A stretch of DNA of 64,000 nt from JAOTZA01 sp965224065. GTDB lineage: Bacteria; Acidobacteriota; Thermoanaerobaculia; Multivoradales; JAHEKO01. A model generated the notes under the pieces. It was not told the origin of the DNA and did no database searches. It worked only from the letters and a program-made list of their open reading frames with translations. Shown piece after piece: positions 50,166 to 58,821 of this stretch (position 1 is the first letter of the stretch; every line of letters begins with the position of its first letter). The stretch lies in NCBI GenBank assembly GCA_965224065.1, contig CBDCYF010000005.1, forward strand, positions 186,001-250,000, written 5' to 3'. The translations under genes and the position numbers were made by a program.

Positions 50166-51146
50166 TTAGCGCAACAGGCGCGTTTCGTGGTTGACCGCCG
50201 CCCAGCTATACCAGAAGGTGTCAAAGCCCCGAAGGCGCTCGGCGCCGCCGGCCTCGAGCTGCTCGAGCCACTCTACGGGCGATCGGTCGGTACTCGACAT
50301 TCCCTCGGGTACGAGATACCCCACCGTGGAGGCGAACATTTCGGCTCCTTCCGGCCTGTATAAAAAGACCTGGCCGGCTGGTTGGCTCAGCGCGAAGAGC
50401 CGCCCACCCTCGGCGGCGCGGTGCGCCACGGCGTGCGGTCGGCCATCGATGCGAAAGGCGAAGATGGGTTCTTTTGCGGGTAGCCTGGTGTCTGAGATCT
50501 CGAGGTCGCGAAACGTCCTGTCGTTGCCGAAATAGTCGGCATAGCCGTCGCGTGGATCGTGCTCGCGGCCGTTCACCGACAACACCCGGGTCTGGGGGTG
50601 GCGGGTGACCCAGTCGGCCCAGGTGGTCTTCTCACCGACCGGTAGCTCGACCAGTTCGGCGCCCTTCATACCGCCCGCCAGGGCCTTTGAGGTCATGATC
50701 GACCACCAACTGTCGGTCTCCCGGTCGCGCATGACCAGCGAAGCCTCCATGAGGGCCCCGGACGCCTCGAAGTTGAGCTCGAGCGAAGTGTCGTCCCGCT
50801 GGTACTTTCGGTCGTACACGACGGCCGTGTTGGCGAGCGGTCACCACACCGCCGCAAACGCGGTGTCTCCGATCCGGTCGTTGACCACCTCGTGGCTGTT
50901 GAGCAGGTTCAGGCTGTAGGCGCGGGCCTCGCCCGCGATCTCGACCCCGAGGACCCAGGCATCGTGCGGGATCTCGGCCTCATCGGCCGCGACAAACCGG
51001 GGCTCGAACACCGCGGCGATGCGCCCGCGGGGCAGAAGCTGCTCGACCCCGGGGGGCGGACGATCCTCGGCGCGAATCAAAAGGGGAAGAGAGAAGAAGG
51101 TCACCCCGGCAAAGGCGACGGAGGCGAAACGTTGGATGTTCTTCAT
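50166..51146 (-). CDS. DUF3179 domain protein, candidate selenoprotein (in-frame TGA at codon 102)
   Basis: Two minus-strand open frames, 51146-50841 and 50840-50166, are in the same frame and separated only by TGA at 50843-50841. Together they give a 326-residue DUF3179 protein. It has a signal peptide (FASVAFAGVTFFSLPLLIRA) and NLLNSHEVVNDRIGDTAFAA, then VW-TGA-PLANTAVVYDRKYQ. Later come ALAGGMKGAELVELPVGEKT and GYADYFGNDRTF. The family has a conserved Cys at this point (W/Y-C-P-L), so TGA replaces exactly one Cys codon while ~224 downstream codons remain open and conserved. Downstream of TGA a stem TCG/CGA with loop TGTA, extended by CGG/CCG, puts the apical loop 22 nt after TGA, within the bacterial SECIS range. 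Alternatives are a nonsense mutation or a sequencing error. GGGGAAGAGAG precedes ATG 51146. Confidence 0.72.
50802..50826 (-). promoter_or_regulatory. SECIS-like hairpin downstream of the DUF3179 TGA
   Basis: On the minus strand the sequence CGGCCGTCGTGTACGACCG folds with CGG/CCG outside, a CCG bulge, and TCG/CGA closing a TGTA loop. G is the second loop base, and the loop starts 22 nt after the TGA. These properties agree with published rules for bacterial SECIS elements (apical loop 16-37 nt downstream, G in the first two loop positions). The outer stem is short, so support is moderate. Confidence 0.45.
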
Positions 51147-51256
51147 CGTCTCTCTCTTCCCCCAGAACGATACGGGCGGACGAGCGCTGCGGATGGGTGG
51201 CGGTAGCCGAGCCGGTGTCGAGATCCGGATCGGGCGGCGAGCGATATATTCGTATC

Positions 51257-52267
51257 GTGAGTCTGACGGTCCTCGATCGCCTGTCCCGTCCCCTGCGTGA
51301 TCTGCGCATCTCGGTCACGGACCGGTGTAATTTCCGCTGTCCGTACTGTATGCCCAAGGAGGTGTTCGGGGCGGACTTCGCGTTTTTGCCGCGTGGCGAG
51401 ATTCTGAGCTATGAGGAGATCGCACGGCTGGCAAGGGTTTGCTGCGATCTGGGGGTGGAGAAGATCCGGATCACGGGGGGCGAGCCTCTGCTGCGCCGGG
51501 ACCTGCCCCGGCTGATCGCCCGGCTGGCAGAGCTTCCCGGAGTGGATCTCGCGCTGACGACCAACGGCTCGCTGCTGCCGCAGCAGGCGGCCGTTCTAGC
51601 GGCGGCCGGGCTCAATCGAGTCACGGTGAGCCTCGACTCGCTCGACGACGAGATTTTCCGGCGGATGAACGATGTCGACTATCCCGTCGAGCGGGTTCTG
51701 GATGGCATCGAGGCCGCCGAAGCCGCGGGTCTTGCTCCCGTCAAGATCAATGCGGTGATCCAGCGTGGCGTCAACGAGCACACGCTGGTGGATCTGGCGG
51801 GCCGGTTTCGCGGCACGGGTCACATCGTGCGGTTTATCGAGTACATGGACGTCGGGACGACCAACGGTTGGCGTCTGGACGAAGTCGTTACGGGAGCCGA
51901 GATCGTCGACCGGATGCAGGCGGTCTACCCGATCGAGCCGATCGAGCCGGCCTACCGGGGGGAAGTCGCCCGGCGCTGGAGCTATCTGGACGGCGCGGGC
52001 GAGATCGGTGTCATCACCTCGGTGAGCCGGCCGTTTTGCGGGGATTGCAGCCGCGCCCGGCTGTCGACCGACGGCAAGTTCTTCACCTGTCTGTTTGCCT
52101 CCGAAGGCTTGGATTTACGGACGCCGATGCGGGCCGGAGTGAATGACGCGGGTCTGAGGGCGTTGCTGACGGATCGCTGGTCGAAGCGCGGCGACCGCTA
52201 TTCCGAGGAGCGTTCCTCCGAGACCGCCGATCTCGACCGGGTCGAGATGTCCTACATCGGCGGCTGA
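51257..52267 (+). CDS. moaA: GTP 3',8-cyclase MoaA
   Basis: 336-aa radical SAM enzyme that starts molybdopterin biosynthesis. The N-terminal 4Fe-4S motif is CNFRCPYC (C24, C28, C31), with RITGGEPLLRRDLP as the SAM-binding Gly motif. The second cluster Cys residues are in PFCGDCSRARLS and FFTCLFASEG. The C-terminus ends in the essential Gly-Gly (MSYIGG). The start is GTG 51257; the frame is open upstream to 51197 but the extra residues are not family-like. The spacer of 110 bp to the divergent DUF3179 gene holds the promoter. No moaC, moaE or mobA is in the window. Confidence 0.96.
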   Translation: MSLTVLDRLSRPLRDLRISVTDRCNFRCPYCMPKEVFGADFAFLPRGEILSYEEIARLARVCCDLGVEKIRITGGEPLLRRDLPRLIARLAELPGVDLALTTNGSLLPQQAAVLAAAGLNRVTVSLDSLDDEIFRRMNDVDYPVERVLDGIEAAEAAGLAPVKINAVIQRGVNEHTLVDLAGRFRGTGHIVRFIEYMDVGTTNGWRLDEVVTGAEIVDRMQAVYPIEPIEPAYRGEVARRWSYLDGAGEIGVITSVSRPFCGDCSRARLSTDGKFFTCLFASEGLDLRTPMRAGVNDAGLRALLTDRWSKRGDRYSEERSSETADLDRVEMSYIGG

Positions 52268-52283
52268 ACGAGAGGAGGGGTTG

Positions 52284-53648
52284 GTGGTCGGTCGAAGCCC
52301 GTCACAGGACTCCGCGGGGGAGCTGCGCCGCAAGCTGGTCTTCTGGCGGTCCCTGGCGGGTGTCCTGGCACTCGTCCTGGCGGCCGGGGTGGGGCTGTGG
52401 TGGCGAAGCGCCCGGCCGGAGAGCCGTCCCGAGGCGGGCGCGGAGATTGAAGAGCCCGAGCCCGAGCTGGTCCTCGCCCCGGTTTCGTTGGGTGACTTGC
52501 CGGGCTGGGCGGACGCCGATCCCCACCTCGACCGGGCGGCGGCCGCCTTGGCGGTCTCCTGCGGGGTGCTGGCCAAACGCCCGGACGACCGGGCACTAGA
52601 CGATCTGGGGGTGGCCGGCCGGGTTGCGGACTGGAGGCCGGCCTGTTCGCAAGCCGCGGCAGCGGCCGCGGACGGGCCACGTGCGGCGAAGGAGTACTTC
52701 GAGGAGTTCTTTTTCGCCGCCGCGGTGCAGAACCGGGAGGATCCACTCGGCCTTTTCACCGGGTATTTTGAGCCCACGCTGCGGGGCAGCCGCGAGCGCA
52801 GGCCCGGTTTCGACACGCCGCTCTATCTGCGGCCCCCCGAGCTGGTCGAGGTGGACCTCGGACAGTTCCGGGAGGATCTTCGGGGCAGGCGGGTCGCGGG
52901 AACGGTCGCCGGCGCGCGTCTCGAGCCCTATGCCGACCGGAGAGAGATCGAGCGCGGGGCGCTGGCCGGCAGGGGACTCGAGCTGCTGTGGGTCGACGAC
53001 CCTGTGGACGCCTTCTTTCTCCAGATTCAGGGATCGGGGCGGGTGGAGTTGGCGGAGGGCGGCTCCCTGCGGGTGGGCTATGCGGGGCAGAACGGCCACC
53101 GCTACTACGCCATCGGGCGGGAGCTGGTCGAGCGCGGCGAGCTGACGCTCCAGAACGTCTCGATGCAGTCGATTCGCCGCTGGCTGGACGAGCACCCGGG
53201 GGAGGCCGAAGCGGTGATGGCGACCAACCGTTCCTATGTGTTTTTTCGCGAGCTCCGCGAGGCCGGGCCGGTGGGAAGCCTCGGGGTGACGCTCATCCCC
53301 GAGCGGTCGCTGGCGGTGGACAAGAAGTTCTTGCCGTTGGGCGCGCCGCTGTGGGTGGACACGACTTTGCCCGTGGTGAAAACGGTCGGTGGGGAAGACG
53401 TGGCGGCTTCGAGTGGCCGGCCGTCGACCGCGGAGACGACTATTCCGGTCGGTGAACCCTATCGGCGCCTAATGGTCGCCCACGACACCGGCGGTGCCAT
53501 CCGTGGGCCGGTGCGCGCCGACCTCTTCTGGGGTCCCGGCGAACGGGCCGCCGAGATCGCTGGACGGATGAGGCAGGAAGGACGTCTGTGGCTGCTGCTG
53601 CCGCGGACACTCGAGCCGAACTTTTCGGCAACCGTACGCGGCAGGTAG
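52284..53648 (+). CDS. mltA: membrane-anchored murein transglycosylase A (MltA)
   Basis: 454-aa lytic transglycosylase. A basic N-terminus is followed by a membrane segment (SLAGVLALVLAAGVGLWW), so it is probably anchored as a transmembrane helix, not a lipoprotein. The MltA domain includes LGLFTGYFEPTLRGSRERRP, FFLQIQGSGRVELAEGGSLR and VGYAGQNGHRYYAIGREL. The C-terminal 3D domain carries the catalytic Asp in VAHDTGGAIRGPVRADLFWG. GTG 52284 has AGGAGG five bases upstream. It lies 16 bp after moaA and converges with the GOGAT-like gene 9 bp downstream. Confidence 0.93.
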   Translation: MVGRSPSQDSAGELRRKLVFWRSLAGVLALVLAAGVGLWWRSARPESRPEAGAEIEEPEPELVLAPVSLGDLPGWADADPHLDRAAAALAVSCGVLAKRPDDRALDDLGVAGRVADWRPACSQAAAAAADGPRAAKEYFEEFFFAAAVQNREDPLGLFTGYFEPTLRGSRERRPGFDTPLYLRPPELVEVDLGQFREDLRGRRVAGTVAGARLEPYADRREIERGALAGRGLELLWVDDPVDAFFLQIQGSGRVELAEGGSLRVGYAGQNGHRYYAIGRELVERGELTLQNVSMQSIRRWLDEHPGEAEAVMATNRSYVFFRELREAGPVGSLGVTLIPERSLAVDKKFLPLGAPLWVDTTLPVVKTVGGEDVAASSGRPSTAETTIPVGEPYRRLMVAHDTGGAIRGPVRADLFWGPGERAAEIAGRMRQEGRLWLLLPRTLEPNFSATVRGR

Positions 53649-53657
53649 GTAGCCTCG

Positions 53658-55184
53658 TTAACCCGTCAGCTCGCCGAGCTCCGCGCGGTCGGCGGCCGAG
53701 GGCAGGCAGCAATCCTCAGGGTAGCCAAAGACCTCGCTCGCCGGCCGCCGTCCAAAGCGATCGTCCAGGACCTCGAAATGAGCGAGAGTCACGAGCGCCG
53801 GATGGGCGACCCCGCAGGCGCGGCTCAACTGCAAGAGCTCTTTGCGCAGCGTGACGATGTAGTTGGCCAGCCGCGCGGCCTTGGATTCTCGGTCCAGACC
53901 CCGCATTAGCCAACGGCTCTGGGTCGCGACCCCGGTGGGGCAGTGCCCGGTGTGGCACCTCTGCGCCTGGATGCAGCCGATCGCCATCAGGGCCTCCCGT
54001 CCGATATTGATGAGATCGCAGCCCGACGCGAAGGCCAGTAGGCCCTCGACCGGGAAACCCAGCTTGCCGGCGCCGGCAAAGACCACCTTGTCTTGCATCT
54101 CGTGTTCGATAAACACGCGATAGACCTCGGCGAACGCCTGCTTGAACGGCAACGCTACGTGGTCGGTGAAGGCCAGGGGGCCGGCGCCGGTGCCGCCTTC
54201 GCCGCCGTCGATGGTGATGAAGTCGACGCCGCGGGAGTCGGTGGCCATGCGGCGCGCCAACTCCTGCCAGAAACCGAGCTCGCCCACGGCCGACTTGATG
54301 CCTACCGGAAGACCGGTGGCATCGGCGAGCTTTTCGACAAAGTCGAGCAGGCCGTCGACGTCGCCAAACGCCCGGTGCCGCGCCGGACTGAGACAATCGC
54401 GTCCCACCGGGATACCCCGGATCTCCGCGATCTCGGGGCTCACCTTGGCGCCCGGCAGCAGACCCCCGAGACCCGGTTTGGCGCCCTGGCTGAGCTTGAT
54501 CTCGATGCTCTGAAGAGTCGGTGTGGCCTGGACCGTTTCGAGAAACCGGTCGAAATCGAAGCCGCCGTCGGCGGCGCGACAGCCAAAGTACCCGGTACCG
54601 ATCTGCCAGGTGAGCGCGCCGCTGTGCCGGTGGTATGGCGAGATCCCGCCTTCGCCGGTGTTGTGGGCGCATCCGGCCAGTCGCGCCCCCCGGTTGAGCG
54701 CTTCCACCGCCGCGGCGCTCAAAGACCCAAAGCTCATCCCAGAGATGTTGACCACCGAATCGGGGCGGTAGGCCCTGGCGCGGTTGCGGTGCCGGCCGAC
54801 CACCTTGGCGGCGGGCAGGGGGTGGCACGAGTCGTAGCCGGCATCCCCGGGACAGGGCGAGGCCAGCGGAAAGGCCGCGTGCCGGAGAATCAGGTAGTTG
54901 GGTGAGATCTCCAGGTCGTTGTCGGTGCCGAATCCAAAGTAGTTGTTCTTTTTCTTGGCCGAGGTGTAGACCCACCGGCGCTGGTCCCGCGAGAAGGGAC
55001 GTTCCTCGTCGTTGTCGGTGACGATGTACTGCCGCAGCTCGGGCCCCACGGCCTCCAGCCAGTAGCGGAAGTGCCCGATCACCGGGAAATTGCGCAGGAT
55101 GGCGTGGCGCTTCTGGAAGAGGTCGTAGAGCGCCACGACGGCGGCCACCGCCGCGAGGCCTCCGAGGCTCCAGAGAATCCACAT
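53658..55184 (-). CDS. FMN-binding glutamate-synthase-like protein
   Basis: 508-aa protein with an N-terminal membrane anchor (MWILWSLGGLAAVAAVVALY) and a GOGAT (TIM-barrel) domain. Motifs are VVNISGMSFGSLSAAAVEAL, HNTGEGGISPYHRHSGALTW, IEIKLSQGAKPGLGGLLPGA and FITIDGGEGGTGAGPLAFTD (FMN phosphate and substrate site). The Cys cluster region CIQAQRCHTGHCPTGVATQS is of the type that binds an iron-sulfur cluster. It lacks the glutaminase domain of GltB, so ammonia-dependent glutamate synthesis cannot be assumed. The family is widespread and of unknown function. efp lies 25 bp upstream. Confidence 0.88.
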   Translation of the reverse strand: MWILWSLGGLAAVAAVVALYDLFQKRHAILRNFPVIGHFRYWLEAVGPELRQYIVTDNDEERPFSRDQRRWVYTSAKKKNNYFGFGTDNDLEISPNYLILRHAAFPLASPCPGDAGYDSCHPLPAAKVVGRHRNRARAYRPDSVVNISGMSFGSLSAAAVEALNRGARLAGCAHNTGEGGISPYHRHSGALTWQIGTGYFGCRAADGGFDFDRFLETVQATPTLQSIEIKLSQGAKPGLGGLLPGAKVSPEIAEIRGIPVGRDCLSPARHRAFGDVDGLLDFVEKLADATGLPVGIKSAVGELGFWQELARRMATDSRGVDFITIDGGEGGTGAGPLAFTDHVALPFKQAFAEVYRVFIEHEMQDKVVFAGAGKLGFPVEGLLAFASGCDLINIGREALMAIGCIQAQRCHTGHCPTGVATQSRWLMRGLDRESKAARLANYIVTLRKELLQLSRACGVAHPALVTLAHFEVLDDRFGRRPASEVFGYPEDCCLPSAADRAELGELTG

Positions 55185-55209
55185 ACCGAAGGCTCGCCCC
55201 GATCGGAGG

Positions 55210-55776
55210 CTAAGCTCGCTCGACGTAGGCGCCGTTCTCGGTCGACACGCGGATCTTCTCGCCGGTCTTGATAAACGGCGGTACCTGGACGGTCAATCCG
55301 GTGTCGATGGTGGCCTCCTTGGTGACGTTGGTCGCGGTGTTGCCCATATTGGGATTGTCGATCGTCTCGACCACCGTAAAGACCATTTTCTGCGGGAGCT
55401 GGACCCCTATCGGCCGTCCTTCGTGGAGGGTCACTTCGACCTCCGCGTTCTCGGCCAGAAAACCCGCCGCGTAGCCGATCAGGTCGGCTCCGAGGGTGAT
55501 CTGCTCGTAGGTCTCGTTGTCCATAAAGACAAAGTCGTCACCTTCTTTGTAGAGGTACTGCATGGACTGTACGGTGATGTCGGCCGACTCCATCTTGGTT
55601 CCGGCCCGCACGGTGTGGTCGATGACCTTGCCGGAAACGATGCCCTTGAGCTTGAAACGGACAAAGGCGCCGCCCTTTCCGGGTTTGTGGTGAGCCCTCT
55701 CGACCACCGTATAGAGCTCGCCGTCCAGCATCAGCTTGGTTCCGGAGCGGCATTGATTAGCGTCGATCGATCCCAT
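55210..55776 (-). CDS. efp: elongation factor P
   Basis: 188-aa factor that relieves ribosome stalling at polyproline stretches. The N-terminal KOW-like domain has VERAHHKPGKGGAFVRFKLK with Lys34 at the tip, the site of beta-lysylation in E. coli, followed by the two OB domains (DITVQSMQYLYKEGDDFVFM, MVFTVVETIDNPNMGNTATN) and the C-terminal KTGEKIRVSTENGAYVERA. GAGGAAAA precedes ATG 55776. The modification enzymes EpmA and EpmB are not in the window. There is a Pro-rich stretch in the VWFA protein at 28317 that would need EF-P. Confidence 0.97.
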   Translation of the reverse strand: MGSIDANQCRSGTKLMLDGELYTVVERAHHKPGKGGAFVRFKLKGIVSGKVIDHTVRAGTKMESADITVQSMQYLYKEGDDFVFMDNETYEQITLGADLIGYAAGFLAENAEVEVTLHEGRPIGVQLPQKMVFTVVETIDNPNMGNTATNVTKEATIDTGLTVQVPPFIKTGEKIRVSTENGAYVERA

Positions 55777-55869
55777 CGGTTTTCCTCGGTCTCTATTTGG
55801 GTATTGTCTGGGTATTGGGGCGATTTCAAACGGTCGGGGAGTGTAGCAGCCGTCGGGCGCTCGGCACGG

Positions 55870-57597
55870 TCAACCTCTCAGCGCGGCCCACACGATGCCG
55901 GGCAGACCCAACGGGCCGGGGTCGGCTTCAAACCGGGCCAACCGCTCCCCGACTCGGTGAGCGTTTTTGTGCGTCACAAACCAGGCGGGCTTGGGAAAAA
56001 CGGTAAAGGGGCCTCGAATGACCGTCTTCTCCGGCCGGTCAAAGAGAAATGTGTTGTGGACCCAGCCGATGCCGCTCTGGATGTCGTCGAGGGTGTGGCC
56101 GGGAAAGGCACCCCAGGGAGTCGAGCCCAGGGCAAACCCCATGGCCGGCCAGTGGTTGATCGCCACGGTGCCGTAGCGCAGCCCCTCGACCGTGCGGTCC
56201 AGCTCCGAGCTCAGGCTCTTCTCGGTCTTTGGGTCGACGAGGATCTCGGCGTTCAATGTGCCGTAGAGGTGGTCGTTGCAGAAATCCACGGCTCGTGCCA
56301 GAAAATCATCCGGCCCGTCCGCTACGAGCGGCACCTCGGCGGTGAAAGGGCAAAACGACTCGGTGGTGAAGGCCAACTGCCGGGTGTCGTCGGGATCCAG
56401 GCCGGTCGCCAGAGCGGCCGGCAGCGCGCCGTCGGCCCGGGGACCCAACCGATGGGCTCCGGGATAGGCGGTTGTGAACTGGTTGTAGCGGGTCTCGGCG
56501 CCGGGATAGTAGGCGGGTCGTGCCGGGAGGCGAGAGAGGACGTGCGAGACCTCGTCGAGCAGCGCCTGCCGCTGCGGCCAATCCGCATGGGTGACGATCA
56601 CGCGCGCCGCGTTGCAGTTGAAGCCCGAGTTTTGGACCATCTGGGTGGCGAGATTCTGGGCTTGGAAACGGATCTGGGACTCGCTCCAATCGCCCGGAAC
56701 CACGACCACCGGACTGACGTTGCCCAACTCGCTGGTGATCCGCTTTTCGAGCAACGGCTGATTGCGCCGTTTGCGCTCCGCGCCGTCGGGGCCGGGGCCA
56801 AAGACGATCGCGTCGTGTGTCGGAGCCCCACCCGTGATGTGGATCTCGTCGATGCCCGGGTGGGAGCACAGATACGCTCCGACGTCCGCTCCACCATAGG
56901 CGGTCTTGAGATAGCCATCCCGGATCAGGTCGCCAAAGGCGTCCTCGAAGAACGGACCCAGGTAGTCGTTGACCGGGTTGAACTTGAGAATCACCGTCTG
57001 TCCTTCGGCAAAGAGCTTGTGGACGGCGTCGAGCGGAGCGATCGATGCGACATTGCCGGCGCCGAGGACGAGCGCCACCCGGCCCTCGGGGTCGGCCCGG
57101 CGGTAGAACTCCGCCAGGTTCCGGTCCAGGTTCTCGGGCGTGACCCCCGCTTCCATCCAGACCTCGGCTCGAAAACCTCCGTAGAGCGTTCGGTCATAGA
57201 CGTTCAGCGGGAAGGCCTCGACCACCGCCCGGCCGTCCGGTCCGCGTCTCACCCGGTCCGGATCGACAACGACCCGGCCGTGACGCCTCAGGCTCTCGAG
57301 CGTCGCGATGAGAAGACGCAGCGTGCGAATGACGATGTAAGGCCCAGCCATCCATTCCTCGCCTGTGGCAGCCGATGCGGGAGGCAGGCCCTTTGCGGCA
57401 GCGGCCGCCTCCACCTGCCCCCGCGCCACTCTCGCGGCACCCCGGAGGGCCTTGCGCGCGTACTCGATCTTGCGCGCCACCGGGAGTCCGGCCCATCGCT
57501 GGGCGGTCGACCGGAGCTCCTGGACGGAAGCATCCAGTGCGGAACGGTCGACGGCGCTCGCGAGCTTCTCATCGGGCAGTGCCATGGCGAGCCGCAT
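55870..57597 (-). CDS. aldehyde dehydrogenase family protein
   Basis: 575-aa NAD(P)-dependent dehydrogenase of the ALDH superfamily, about 80 residues longer than the classic 490. The catalytic Cys is in MVQNSGFNCNAARVIVTHAD, the Glu/backbone region in KRITSELGNVSPVVVVPGDW, and the Rossmann region in VALVLGAGNVASIAPLDAVH with the cofactor Lys in ILKFNPVNDYLGPFFEDAFG. The C-terminal segment continues RPEKTVIRGPFTVFPKPAWF. The long N-terminus (to residue ~130) is unusual. The substrate is unknown. ATG 57597 is used; ATG 57585 is a second option. Confidence 0.82.
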   Translation of the reverse strand: MRLAMALPDEKLASAVDRSALDASVQELRSTAQRWAGLPVARKIEYARKALRGAARVARGQVEAAAAAKGLPPASAATGEEWMAGPYIVIRTLRLLIATLESLRRHGRVVVDPDRVRRGPDGRAVVEAFPLNVYDRTLYGGFRAEVWMEAGVTPENLDRNLAEFYRRADPEGRVALVLGAGNVASIAPLDAVHKLFAEGQTVILKFNPVNDYLGPFFEDAFGDLIRDGYLKTAYGGADVGAYLCSHPGIDEIHITGGAPTHDAIVFGPGPDGAERKRRNQPLLEKRITSELGNVSPVVVVPGDWSESQIRFQAQNLATQMVQNSGFNCNAARVIVTHADWPQRQALLDEVSHVLSRLPARPAYYPGAETRYNQFTTAYPGAHRLGPRADGALPAALATGLDPDDTRQLAFTTESFCPFTAEVPLVADGPDDFLARAVDFCNDHLYGTLNAEILVDPKTEKSLSSELDRTVEGLRYGTVAINHWPAMGFALGSTPWGAFPGHTLDDIQSGIGWVHNTFLFDRPEKTVIRGPFTVFPKPAWFVTHKNAHRVGERLARFEADPGPLGLPGIVWAALRG

Positions 57598-57933
57598 TCT
57601 ACTTTGCCCGGGTCCCGGCAGAGGCGGGCGCCGCCGCCCGAAACGGGCGGTCAGCGAGGGGTGGGGTTAGATGGGGGTTGAAGGCTGGGTAGGGGCCCGG
57701 GAATCCGGGCCGGTAAGCTAACGATGTAGAGATGAGCAAGGGCCGTGCCATGCGCCGGACCACTCTGGAGGACCGGCGATTTCGTTCACTGAAACTACTT
57801 GATTTATAGAGACTTAGCCGAATTCCGCGAAGGCGTCCGGGAAACGGCTCGACGGCGTGGGACTTCCGGAAGGCGACACAAATCGTCCCCCAGCGAGCTC
57901 AAATGGGTGAGCTCGGAATCCTGAGCCTCGCGG
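57598..57933. other. gene-free spacer with hairpin
   Basis: 336-bp gap between the minus-strand PilZ gene (upstream) and ALDH gene (downstream). It contains a perfect hairpin GGCCCGG-GAAT-CCGGGCC at 57694-57711, which may end the PilZ transcript, and an AT-rich patch at 57781-57820 (CTACTTGATTTATAGAGAC) that could hold a promoter. I see no coding sequence or RNA gene. Confidence 0.5.
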
Positions 57934-58662
57934 CTAACCGCCCGCCCCGGCGGCGGCGCGTGGCTCGGGCGGATCGGCGAGGCCCGCGTGAACAAAGTCC
58001 GCGATCCGTTTGCGATGCTCGTCGGCGATCTCGAGAAACCGCAGCGCGGTGCCAACGGTCGCCTCATGTATTCCGGTGCGGCGGACGACCACCGCCTGAC
58101 CTACGATGATTGTGCTGTCGCCGGGCAGGGCGAATTGGACGCGCAACTGGTCGCCGAGTTCGAGCTGACGCCCGCCTCGCAGGAGGATCCCGCTGGAGGA
58201 GATATTTTGTGACGAGAGCACGCGCAGGAAGCTGCCTCCGTCAAGGCTTACTTCGACCTGGACTTGAAGTCGGCTGGTTCGCCTCGCGGCGACGCCCAGG
58301 AGCTTGGAAAGCGCGCGGTGGATCTCGAGCGGTTCGCTGGTGCTGGGGAGCGCCACCGTCTCGTCGACCTGGAGCTGCGCCAGCCCGGCGGCCGTTTCCG
58401 GCTCCGCGAGGACCAACAGACCGGTTTCGCCGGATGAGGAGTCGATGGCTCGCAGCGTGCCAAAGAGCTCGCCCAACTCGAGGTCGGGCAGCGGCGATTC
58501 GAGAACGATGACATCGAAGCGGACGTTTCCCGCGACCACCAGCGCGCTGGCGCCGGTTGGGACATGGTGCACATCGAGCGCGCGTCGCCGGAAGATGGGG
58601 TCGAGCTTGCCGAGCAGGCTGGAATCGGCGATGGCGGCGAGGACTCTTGGTGGCCTTTTCAC
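57934..58662 (-). CDS. PilZ domain protein with degenerate receiver domain
   Basis: 242-aa protein. The N-terminal ~115 residues have the receiver fold pattern (VLAAIADSSLLGKLDPIF...DVIVLESPLPDLELGEL), but the phosphoacceptor Asp is replaced by Glu55 and the conserved Lys near the end of the domain is missing (LPSTSEP). The PilZ domain keeps both cyclic-di-GMP motifs: RxxxR at 127-131 (RRTSR) and N-x-S-x-x-G at 153-158 (NISSSG). This suggests a c-di-GMP effector with a constitutive pseudo-receiver. The start is GTG 58662 (GAAGGA seven bases upstream); a GTG at 58698 adds 12 residues that do not fit the receiver fold. Confidence 0.85.
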   Translation of the reverse strand: MKRPPRVLAAIADSSLLGKLDPIFRRRALDVHHVPTGASALVVAGNVRFDVIVLESPLPDLELGELFGTLRAIDSSSGETGLLVLAEPETAAGLAQLQVDETVALPSTSEPLEIHRALSKLLGVAARRTSRLQVQVEVSLDGGSFLRVLSSQNISSSGILLRGGRQLELGDQLRVQFALPGDSTIIVGQAVVVRRTGIHEATVGTALRFLEIADEHRKRIADFVHAGLADPPEPRAAAGAGG

Positions 58663-58773
58663 TGGGGTGTGTCCTTCCCGGTAGCGTGGCTTTGCCACGG
58701 GCGGCCAGAGTAGGTGGTTTGGAGTCTGTGGTCTATTGAGGATTCCACACGCTATGTGCCGCCATGCGCCGCG

Positions 58774-58793
58774 CTTCTACCACGGGCTGCTAG
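58774..58793. repeat. possible relic of the CTAG-element right end
   Basis: CTTCTACCACGGGCTGCTAG resembles the right terminus of the element at 22672-22967 (CTTCTTCTATGGGCTGCTAG), with 17 of 20 positions identical by hand. The rest of the element is not seen here. It lies in the 159-bp divergent spacer before phzF. Confidence 0.35.
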
Positions 58794-58821
58794 ACTTTTG
58801 GCGACGAAAAAGACAGGTTGA

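Noticed and set aside
50841..51146. DUF3179 split into two genes or a pseudogene
   Set aside because: Considered, but the second part has no signal peptide or convincing start and continues the same domain in the same frame; one TGA at a conserved Cys is better explained by Sec or a sequence error.
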